DNA from: an uncultured Salinimicrobium sp.
Lineage (GTDB): Bacteria; Bacteroidota; Bacteroidia; Flavobacteriales; Flavobacteriaceae
DNA length: 13,568 bases
Assembly (NCBI GenBank): GCA_946887025.1
Contig: CAMPJY010000064.1
Location: 1 to 13,568 of the forward strand
Direction of reading: 5' to 3'
Shown: positions 1 through 5,634 of the stretch, in pieces
Numbering within the stretch: the stretch's first letter is position 1
Layout: every line of letters begins with the position of its first letter
The notes under the pieces: generated by a model
Told to the model about the DNA's origin: nothing
The model's input: the letters and a program-made list of their open reading frames with translations, nothing else
The model's database searches: none
Position numbers and translations under genes: made by a program

Positions 1-833
1 GTGGCATTGTCCTTAAAGGAAATCGTCACCTCCTCCAGGGGATAGTACCTGTAATTGTTGTTCAGCCCTAACCGAACGAACTCCCCAATCCTGAAATAGT
101 CCTTGGTTATGCTGATGCTGACCTCGTCCAGTTCCGAATAAAACAGTTTCACCTGTTCATTGATCAGGGCGATGTCCAGGCGGGAATAAAAGGCCTTGTC
201 CTTGATCTTTCTTTTTTTTCCTGCCCAGCAAACCACAAAATACTCTTTGAAGACCTTGTAAGTGGTATCAAGGTCGCGATGATTGGAGTAAAAGTCGAAT
301 ACCCCGTCCAGGGTCAGTTCTATATTGTTCTGGGAATGATTTTCTATGGAAGCCAGGATGGCACTGTTATCGGGTCCCTGAGGCATCCCTGAAGTCACAG
401 GCGCGCTGATACTGCCCTCCCTGATAAAACGCATTCCCGCAGTGTATTTCCAGATGTTTTTCCTCAGGGAACAGATCTCCCCTTTGTTGGGCCTGATGCT
501 TACCAGCCCCACCACCAGGTCCTCCTGCAGATGTGGGAAGGGGATATTTTCATAGGAGACCTCAGGCGGATTCAGCAGATAGGCATTTACGAGATTCTGA
601 ATCTTGCTGTCATCAAAAAAATCCACGCCCAGGATCTCATTATCCTCGTCCTCGACCCCAATGACGATATAGGAATTGTTGTGTGGGTTGGAATTGGCAA
701 GGGCGCAGATGTGCTTGAGGAACTTTGCCTTTCCCTCCCTTTCTGAAAGGTTGAGCTGGCGTTTCTTGTCATAGAAGCTGTTTTCGCTATTGTGGGCGAG
801 CAGGTTCTTGATTAAAAGACGCTTGTTGATCAT
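1..833 (-). CDS. Schlafen/AlbA_2-type (divergent AAA_4-associated) protein, C-terminus cut by window edge
   Basis: Reading the minus strand from an ATG at 833 gives about 277 open codons that run off the left end of the window, so the gene is partial at its 3' end. Residues ~12-75 resemble the AlbA_2/Schlafen fold: a charged FYDKKRQLNL segment, then HICALANSN, then the IGVEDEDNEILGVD strand-turn motif (~58-71). The next segment, rich in Asn and Pro (SKIQNLVNAYLLNPPEVSYE), also fits the family. Residues ~160-277 (ILASIENHSQNNIELTLDGVFDFY onward) are not recognised. AlbA_2 proteins are often annotated as putative nucleic-acid-binding or ATP-binding regulators, but their role is mostly unproven; here function is only inferred from fold. 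It begins 30 bp after the SDR gene stop and is probably co-transcribed with it. No Walker motif is visible in the part present. Confidence 0.82.
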   Translation of the reverse strand, partial: MINKRLLIKNLLAHNSENSFYDKKRQLNLSEREGKAKFLKHICALANSNPHNNSYIVIGVEDEDNEILGVDFFDDSKIQNLVNAYLLNPPEVSYENIPFPHLQEDLVVGLVSIRPNKGEICSLRKNIWKYTAGMRFIREGSISAPVTSGMPQGPDNSAILASIENHSQNNIELTLDGVFDFYSNHRDLDTTYKVFKEYFVVCWAGKKRKIKDKAFYSRLDIALINEQVKLFYSELDEVSISITKDYFRIGEFVRLGLNNNYRYYPLEEVTISFKDNA

Positions 834-863
834 CAGATTCGTTTTCCGGGGAAAAGTTTCAGT

Positions 864-1613
864 TTAATTTTTATGCAGGATGGTGGAGCTGGCCTGGGCA
901 GTAGGGAGGACCAGCAGGTCCGCGATGTTCACATGTGCGGGACGCGTTACCATGAAAAGCAGGATCTCAGCAATGTCTTCAGGTTTTAAAGGTTCAAAAC
1001 CCTGGTAAACCCCTTTCGCCCTTTCCGTATCTCCCTTGAAGCGGACTTCGCTGAACCCGGATTCCACCAGTCCGGGATTGATAGCTCCAACCCTTATGCC
1101 CGATTGATTCAAATCGATGCGCATGGCTTTATTTAAGGCGTCTACAGCGTGTTTTGTGGCGCTGTATACATTTCCATTCGGATACACCTCTTTTCCTGCT
1201 ATGGAGCCTATATTGATGATATGACCCTTTTTTCTCTCGACCATCTGGGGAATAATGGCCTTGCTGACGTAAAGCAGCCCTTTGACATTGATATCGATCA
1301 TGGCTTCCCAGTCATCCAGGCTCCCGGTTTGTATGGGGTCCAGGCCATGTGCATTTCCTGCGTTATTGACGAGGATGTCGATGGAGCTGAAATCTTCTGA
1401 AAGATTCTCCAGCGCCCCGAACACCTCCTGTTTTCGGCTGACGTCGAACTGAAGTACGTGTACCTTCACCTTTCCCTCCAGTTCCTGTTTCAGTTCCTCT
1501 AAGGCTTCTAGTCTTCTGCCACATATGATGAGGTTTATTCCCGCTCCCGCGAAGGCCCTGGCAGTTGCCTTTCCTATGCCACTACTGGCGCCTGTTATTA
1601 ATGCTGTTTTCAT
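864..1613 (-). CDS. SDR-family NADP-dependent oxidoreductase, YdfG-like
   Basis: This 249-residue protein is a complete classical short-chain dehydrogenase/reductase of usual length. The Rossmann cofactor loop TGASSGIG is at residues 7-14, NNAG at 83-86, the catalytic Asn at ~109 (DINVKG), Ser at ~137 (IGSIAG) and the YSATK motif with Tyr150 and Lys154. The Arg-Arg pair at 33-34 after the second strand favours NADP(H) over NAD(H). The segments DDWEAMIDINVKGL, HIINIGS, EVRFKGD and PAHVNI match my memory of E. coli YdfG, which oxidises 3-hydroxy acids and L-allo-threonine and reduces malonic semialdehyde. The substrate here is therefore a family-level inference. It is a soluble cytosolic enzyme. 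It lies 97 bp downstream of the aldo/keto reductase-like gene and 30 bp upstream of the AlbA_2 gene, all on the minus strand. Confidence 0.93.
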   Translation of the reverse strand: MKTALITGASSGIGKATARAFAGAGINLIICGRRLEALEELKQELEGKVKVHVLQFDVSRKQEVFGALENLSEDFSSIDILVNNAGNAHGLDPIQTGSLDDWEAMIDINVKGLLYVSKAIIPQMVERKKGHIINIGSIAGKEVYPNGNVYSATKHAVDALNKAMRIDLNQSGIRVGAINPGLVESGFSEVRFKGDTERAKGVYQGFEPLKPEDIAEILLFMVTRPAHVNIADLLVLPTAQASSTILHKN

Positions 1614-1710
1614 GCTGTTATTCCAAAATTCAGGTTTCCCTGTAAAAATAGGAATATTGATTGTTAATGGAGAAGAACTATCCCAAAGTTTAAAATTTTG
1701 GAAATGGCTT

Positions 1711-2487
1711 TCAGGAGTGCATTAACTGTATTTTCTGCCAGTCCGCAGGATCCAGCTGCTTTTCCCTGGCTGTCACGGCTGCCGTTATCTCCTCTTTTTC
1801 CGAAGAGCAGATTATAGGGTGAAGATGGGCAGGATGCTGAAGAATCCATCTCAGGTAGAGCTGGTCTTCAGAAATCTGATATTGATCGCAAAGCTCCCTC
1901 AGGACCCGTGCCTCCCCCTCTGATGCGATATTCTCATTGCCGCACCACACAAAATGATCGATCTCCTCTGCCGCACTTACTACCGTGGGGATGTTTGCCA
2001 GGGCATCCCTGACAGTGAAAGGAGAAGGGACCTGATTGACGCCAAGAGGAATTTTAAATTCCCGTACCTGGGATTCCTCCAGGTTCAGGCCTCCCACCTC
2101 CATTATCTTTCCCTGGGATTTCAGTCTGTCGATGGCATTCCCTATTTCAGGGCTGAGGTGCGGGTAATCCAGCAGCAGCAGGTCCAGATAATCGGTTTCC
2201 AGATCCAGCAGGGCCTTATCCACCGTCTCTATCAGTTTATCAGCATCTGTTTCAGGGGCTCCGTATTTCGAGATCAGCTGGATCTCATCCCTGCTGAGCC
2301 CACTTTCACTCAGGGCGACCCCGAAAACCTTTCCTATGTAATTCCTGCCTTGAAAGTCGGAGGTGTCGAAACTCGTGATGTCCTGTTCTACGGAATGGTG
2401 AAGAAATTGGATCATTCTGCCTTTGGGGAATTCATTCCAAGGAAGTACATTCTGAATAAAGCGGGAGTAGGTCTGCTTGTTTCTCAT
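1711..2487 (-). CDS. Aldo/keto reductase-family protein with altered catalytic residues
   Basis: The 258-residue product follows the TIM-barrel layout of YdhF-like aldo/keto reductases: an N-terminal YSRFIQNVLPW strand, FDTSDFQG (40-47), ISKYG (72-76), LDLLLLDYPH (101-110), VGGLNLEESQ (131-140), NQVPSPF (151-157) and the C-terminal cofactor segment HPIICSSEKEEI (223-234). It is somewhat shorter than the usual ~290-320 residues. Of the classical tetrad Asp-Tyr-Lys-His, Asp41 and Lys74 remain. The position normally Tyr (D-x-Y-G) is Gln46, and the His normally in the LLxHxPD motif is Asp107. Loss of the general-acid Tyr suggests it does not catalyse ordinary carbonyl reduction; it may bind NADPH, act as a sensor, or run other chemistry. 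The start at 2487 gives the expected N-terminus, with no strong Shine-Dalgarno sequence. It is divergent from the lipoprotein gene and first of three minus-strand genes. Confidence 0.87.
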   Translation of the reverse strand: MRNKQTYSRFIQNVLPWNEFPKGRMIQFLHHSVEQDITSFDTSDFQGRNYIGKVFGVALSESGLSRDEIQLISKYGAPETDADKLIETVDKALLDLETDYLDLLLLDYPHLSPEIGNAIDRLKSQGKIMEVGGLNLEESQVREFKIPLGVNQVPSPFTVRDALANIPTVVSAAEEIDHFVWCGNENIASEGEARVLRELCDQYQISEDQLYLRWILQHPAHLHPIICSSEKEEITAAVTAREKQLDPADWQKIQLMHS

Positions 2488-2499
2488 TTACTAAATTTA

Positions 2500-2529
2500 A
2501 GAAACTATCCCGCTCCCTTTTCGCTGCAA
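2500..2529 (-). promoter_or_regulatory. Weak candidate promoter for the minus-strand aldo/keto reductase-like gene
   Basis: On the minus strand a TTG (2529-2527) is followed after 19 bp by TAGTTTCT (2507-2500). This only partly fits the Bacteroidota consensus TTG-N(17-23)-TAnnTTTG. Transcription would start within about ten bases of the ATG at 2487. The match is poor, and the call rests mostly on position next to the CGTTAA cluster. Confidence 0.25.
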
Positions 2530-2531
2530 TT

Positions 2532-2568
2532 CGTTAAAGACTCGTTAAGGACCGTTAAAGAGCGTTAA
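2532..2568. promoter_or_regulatory. Four helically phased CGTTAA hexamers, putative operator
   Basis: The hexamer CGTTAA occurs exactly at 2532-2537, 2543-2548, 2553-2558 and 2563-2568, with starts 11, 10 and 10 bp apart, all in the same orientation. One DNA turn is about 10.5 bp, so the copies face one side of the helix. The cluster sits between the two divergent genes, with 2 bp separating it from the TTG of each candidate promoter. Direct repeats of this spacing are typical of OmpR/PhoB-family response-regulator sites; which protein binds here is unknown. Confidence 0.5.
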
Positions 2569-2570
2569 TC

Positions 2571-2601
2571 TTGTTGTGGTGACAGATGAATCCTGCGTTT
2601 G
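2571..2601 (+). promoter_or_regulatory. Candidate Bacteroidota promoter of the DUF4382 lipoprotein gene
   Basis: TTG at 2571-2573 is followed after 20 bp by TGCGTTTG (2594-2601), one mismatch from the phylum -7 consensus TAnnTTTG. A start site about 6 bases downstream would leave an untranslated leader of roughly 30 bases before the ATG at 2639. The last CGTTAA hexamer ends 2 bp upstream of the TTG, a position typical of an activator contact. Confidence 0.45.
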
Positions 2602-2638
2602 TGTCGTTATTCAACCTAAACCCAAAATAACCTATTTT

Positions 2639-3451
2639 ATGAAAAAGTACAAGTTGATTTTAATGGCAGTTTTATTCTCATCAGGATTAGTAAGTTGCAG
2701 CAGCGATGATGATTCTGCCGGGCAGGGGAATGAGGAAAATGCAAATGTCAGATTTGAATTGACCGATGCCCCCGGAGATTATAAGGAAGTAAATGTGGAA
2801 GTAGTTGATGTCCTGATCCACTCGGACGCTTCGGTTGAGGCCGAGGGCGCAGATGAGGAAGGCTGGATAAGTGTAGGCAATGTGAATGCAGAAGTTATCA
2901 ACCTCCTGGAACTAACAGGCGGGGTGACGCATCTTTTGGCTGAAACTGAATTGGAAGCCGGGAAACTGAACCAGATCCGACTTGTACTCGGTGGAGAGAA
3001 CTCTTTGGTAACGGAAGACGGAACCAGATTTGCTCTTGAAACTCCCAGCGCTCAGCAGTCAGGCCTGAAATTACAGGTAAATGAAGTCCTGGAAGCAGGA
3101 AAAGACTATACCTTCCTGCTGGATTTCGATGTGGAGCAGTCCGTAGTAAAAACTGGCACCAACTATAGCCTTAAGCCGGTGATCCGCGTATCCACCCAGG
3201 AGGCGGGATCCATCGTTGGTTCCGTACATCCTACCACGCATCAGGCGCTGGTTGTTGCGACCAACGGGACCACCACGGTTTCGGCTTATACAGATGCTGA
3301 AGGGAACTTCGAACTACACGGTCTTCCCGCTGGGACTTATATGGTGACCGTTACCCCGGATGTGGCTTTGGGACTGTCTGCCTCAGTCGTTAACAACGTA
3401 GCTGTAGCAGCAGGAGCGGAGACCGACCTTGAAGTGGTATTCCTGGAATAG
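2639..3451 (+). CDS. Surface lipoprotein with DUF4382 and carboxypeptidase-regulatory-like domain
   Basis: I start this gene at the ATG at 2639 instead of the in-frame ATG at 2576, because only the later start puts a type II signal peptide first: MKKYK, a hydrophobic stretch, then lipobox LVSC with Cys20. The length is 270 residues. The sequence after the Cys is SSDDD, an acidic pattern like the lipoprotein export signal that sends Bacteroidota lipoproteins to the outer face of the outer membrane. Residues ~36-182 match DUF4382 (NVRFELTDAPGDYKEVNVEVVDVLIH, then INLLELTGG, LNQIRLVLG, YSLKPVIRV). Residues ~188-270 form a small beta-sandwich of the carboxypeptidase-regulatory/CNA-B type (GSVHPTT, YTDAEGNFELHGLPAGTYMVTVTP). 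No catalytic residues are evident, so a structural or ligand-binding role at the cell surface is inferred. It appears monocistronic, ending before a strong terminator. Confidence 0.88.
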   Translation: MKKYKLILMAVLFSSGLVSCSSDDDSAGQGNEENANVRFELTDAPGDYKEVNVEVVDVLIHSDASVEAEGADEEGWISVGNVNAEVINLLELTGGVTHLLAETELEAGKLNQIRLVLGGENSLVTEDGTRFALETPSAQQSGLKLQVNEVLEAGKDYTFLLDFDVEQSVVKTGTNYSLKPVIRVSTQEAGSIVGSVHPTTHQALVVATNGTTTVSAYTDAEGNFELHGLPAGTYMVTVTPDVALGLSASVVNNVAVAAGAETDLEVVFLE

Positions 3452-3473
3452 GAACGTAAATTATCTTATGCAG

Positions 3474-3507
3474 AAAAAAAGCAGCGGGAACACTCGCTGC
3501 TTTTTTT
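3474..3507. terminator. Strong intrinsic terminator, possibly bidirectional
   Basis: The arms 3481-3488 and 3493-3500 (GCAGCGGG / CTCGCTGC, with one G-T wobble) pair around the four-base loop AACA. The stem is flanked by seven A on the left (3474-3480) and seven T on the right (3501-3507), which extend the pairing and supply the T-tract. It lies 23 bases after the lipoprotein stop codon and separates that gene from the Bat operon. The A-tract means it could also stop transcription arriving from the right. Confidence 0.88.
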
Positions 3508-3509
3508 GT

Positions 3510-3546
3510 TTTAACTTGAATTTAACTTTTTTTGGCTGAATATTTG
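3510..3546 (+). promoter_or_regulatory. Candidate promoter of the bat operon with paired TTTAAC repeats
   Basis: TTG at 3516-3518 is followed after 20 bp by AATATTTG (3539-3546), one mismatch from the Bacteroidota -7 consensus TAnnTTTG. A leader of about 50 bases would precede the moxR start at 3602. Two TTTAAC hexamers (3510-3515 and 3521-3526) stand 11 bp apart, the first abutting the TTG. On the opposite strand they read GTTAA-N6-GTTAA, the same spacing and core as the first two CGTTAA sites at 2532-2548. The AT-rich context makes chance a real alternative. Confidence 0.38.
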
Positions 3547-3601
3547 TACATTTCGGCTCAGACAGAAAATTAGAAGTTTCACCCTCAAAAGTTCAGTGTA
3601 A

Positions 3602-4606
3602 ATGCAGGAAAACAGCAGTTCAGTAGATATAGCAAGTATCAACGAAAAAATAGAAAGAGAAAGCGCCTTTGTCGATATCCTCACGGGCGAGATGAAGAAG
3701 GTGATCGTTGGGCAAAAGCACATGGTGGAACGCCTGCTGATCGGACTTTTAGGTCAGGGACATATCTTACTTGAAGGGGTGCCGGGGCTCGCAAAAACCC
3801 TCGCCATCAATACCCTGTCCAAAGCGGTGCACGGATCCTTCAGCAGGATTCAGTTTACGCCCGATCTTTTGCCTGCAGATGTCGTAGGGACCATGATCTA
3901 CAACATGAAACTGAATGATTTCAGCATAAAAAAGGGACCCATCTTCGCAAACTTCGTTCTGGCGGATGAGATCAACCGGGCCCCTGCCAAGGTGCAGTCC
4001 GCGCTTCTGGAAGCAATGCAGGAAAAGCAGGTGACCATTGGAGAAGAGACTTTCGTGCTGGACAGACCTTTCCTGGTGATGGCTACGCAGAACCCGGTGG
4101 AGCAGGAGGGAACCTACCCTCTGCCTGAAGCCCAGGTCGACAGGTTCATGTTGAAAACTGTCATAAAATATCCTGAGATGTCGGATGAACAGCTTATTAT
4201 CCGTTCCAATCTCAAAGGCTCCTTTGAACAGGTAAACCCGGTGGTGAGTCTGGAACAGATCCAGCGCGCCCAGGCAGCCGTCAGGGAGGTGTACATGGAT
4301 GAAAAAATAGAGAAATATATACTCGATATAGTCTTCGCCACCCGTTTCCCCGAGAAATACAACCTGGCAGACCTGAAGCCCCTGATCAATTTCGGGGCCT
4401 CCCCAAGGGGAAGTATCAACATGGCTACTGCAGCCAAGTGCTATGCTTTCATTAAGAGGAGAGGCTATGTGATTCCTGAAGATGTCAGGGCTGTCGTGGA
4501 AGATGTACTTCGCCACAGGATCGGGATCACCTATGAAGCCGAGGCTGAGAACATTACTTCAGAAGATATCATCAACAAGATCGTCAACGAGATAGAGGTA
4601 CCGTAG
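3602..4606 (+). CDS. moxR: MoxR-family AAA+ ATPase, first gene of the bat operon
   Basis: This 334-residue cytosolic ATPase has the full MoxR signature at normal family length. Walker A GVPGLAKT is at 59-66, Walker B VLADEINR at 119-126, sensor 1 ATQNP at 161-165, a candidate arginine finger in PEAQVDRFM (Arg181), and the sensor 2 region ASPRG at 266-270. MoxR proteins hydrolyse ATP to remodel or activate partners that carry VWA domains; the DUF58, BatA and BatB proteins encoded just downstream are the obvious partners. The gene lies 94 bp after the lipoprotein terminator. It is followed by a 157-bp gap that holds an inverted heptamer array, so its level relative to the downstream genes could be set there. 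In Bacteroides fragilis this cluster was linked to aerotolerance, while other studies favour envelope stress roles. Confidence 0.96.
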   Translation: MQENSSSVDIASINEKIERESAFVDILTGEMKKVIVGQKHMVERLLIGLLGQGHILLEGVPGLAKTLAINTLSKAVHGSFSRIQFTPDLLPADVVGTMIYNMKLNDFSIKKGPIFANFVLADEINRAPAKVQSALLEAMQEKQVTIGEETFVLDRPFLVMATQNPVEQEGTYPLPEAQVDRFMLKTVIKYPEMSDEQLIIRSNLKGSFEQVNPVVSLEQIQRAQAAVREVYMDEKIEKYILDIVFATRFPEKYNLADLKPLINFGASPRGSINMATAAKCYAFIKRRGYVIPEDVRAVVEDVLRHRIGITYEAEAENITSEDIINKIVNEIEVP

Positions 4607-4610
4607 GGTT

Positions 4611-4762
4611 AGTTAAGAGTTATGAGTTAAGAGTTAAGAATAAAAGGGACCCCGATTCGGATCTATCAAATTATATTTTTAGTCCCCTTCCCTGTCCCCA
4701 GCCTTCACTCCTGATAAACCCATAACTCTTTACTCATAACTCTTCACTCTTAACTCATAACT
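4611..4762. repeat. Inverted pair of AGTTAWG heptamer arrays between moxR and the DUF58 gene
   Basis: The left arm (4611-4638) holds four head-to-tail heptamers of the form AGTTAAG/AGTTATG. The right arm (4721-4762) holds six heptamers of the same family in inverted orientation, two of them slightly diverged (AGTGAAG, AGTAAAG), and ends one base before the DUF58 start codon at 4764. About 82 bp of unrelated sequence separates the arms. In RNA the arms could pair over about 28 bases with 24-25 matches, enclosing the spacer. No flanking transposase or target-site duplication is apparent. The same heptamer recurs at 5668-5697. Confidence 0.9.
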
Positions 4763-4763
4763 A

Positions 4764-5630
4764 ATGGATACCAAGGAGCTACTCAAAAAAGTACGGAAAA
4801 TAGAGATAAAGACCCGCAGGCTGAGCGATCACATCTTCGGCGGGGAATATCATTCTACTTTCAAGGGAAGGGGGATGACCTTCAGCGAGGTGCGCCAGTA
4901 CCAGTTCGGGGATGATGTGCGTAATATCGACTGGAACGTTACTGCCCGCTACAGCGAGCCATTTGTGAAGGTGTTCGAGGAAGAGAGGGAGCTCACCATG
5001 ATGCTGGTGGTGGATGTTTCGGGCTCCGCCTTGTTCGGGACCAGGGAGCAGTTCAAAAAAGACATCATCACAGAGATCGCCGCTACCCTGGCTTTTTCTG
5101 CTACCCAGAACAACGACAAGATCGGGCTCATCCTGTTTTCTGATGAGATAGAACTTTATATCCCTCCTAAAAAAGGCCGTTCCCATGTCCTCAGGATCAT
5201 CAGGGAATTGCTGGAATTTCAGCCCAAAAGCAAAAAAACGGATATCACCAATGCCCTGAGATTTCTCTCGAGCGTGATGAAGAAGAAGGCCATCGTTTTT
5301 GTGCTTTCAGATTTTATAGGGGATGATTATGAACGCACCCTTAAAGTTGCCAGCGGGCGTCATGACATTTCGGGCATCCGGGTGTATGACGAGCGGGAAG
5401 AGGAGATCCCGAATCTGGGGATGGTCCTCATGGAAGACGGGGAATCGGGAAGGTCGATGCTGGTGAATACCTCTTCGAAATCCATAAGAAGGAATTACGG
5501 AAAATACTATAAGGAACGCGTGGATTACTTCCACGAAAGCTTCAGAAAAGCCGGCGCGGGGAATCTGAGCACCCGGGTGGATGAGAGTTATGTGAAGAAG
5601 CTTTTAGGCTATTTCAAACGCAGGGCTTAA
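4764..5630 (+). CDS. DUF58 domain protein (VWA-like), bat operon
   Basis: This 288-residue protein carries the DUF58 signature GDDVRNIDWNVTAR (49-62) followed by EPFVKVFEEEREL. A VWA-like metal site then follows: Asp84-x-Ser86-x-Ser88 (VVDVSGSALFG), a Thr in the KKTDITNAL segment and an Asp in VLSDFIGDD, so the MIDAS-type residues seem complete. The C-terminal ~60 residues are basic and contain YYKERVDYFHESFRKAG. There is no signal peptide or membrane segment, so it is probably cytosolic and works directly with MoxR. DUF58 genes follow moxR in most such clusters, and the product is thought to be a MoxR partner. The ATG lies immediately after the heptamer array, and translation of the next gene can start five bases after the stop. 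Confidence 0.93.
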   Translation: MDTKELLKKVRKIEIKTRRLSDHIFGGEYHSTFKGRGMTFSEVRQYQFGDDVRNIDWNVTARYSEPFVKVFEEERELTMMLVVDVSGSALFGTREQFKKDIITEIAATLAFSATQNNDKIGLILFSDEIELYIPPKKGRSHVLRIIRELLEFQPKSKKTDITNALRFLSSVMKKKAIVFVLSDFIGDDYERTLKVASGRHDISGIRVYDEREEEIPNLGMVLMEDGESGRSMLVNTSSKSIRRNYGKYYKERVDYFHESFRKAGAGNLSTRVDESYVKKLLGYFKRRA

Positions 5631-5634
5631 TGAA

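Noticed and set aside
1954..2568. 204-codon plus-strand open frame opposite the aldo/keto reductase-like gene
   Set aside because: The minus-strand frame shows conserved barrel motifs; this frame shows none and would run through the promoter region.
2576..2638. Upstream in-frame ATG at 2576 as start of the lipoprotein gene
   Set aside because: It would place 21 non-hydrophobic residues before the signal peptide and would start upstream of the predicted transcription start.
3767..4516. 249-codon minus-strand frame opposite moxR
   Set aside because: The MoxR ATPase motifs on the plus strand are unambiguous and the antisense product has no recognisable features.
4611..4762. CRISPR array or insertion-sequence ends
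   Set aside because: Units are only 7 bases with no spacers between them, no cas or transposase gene is present, and I see no target-site duplication.
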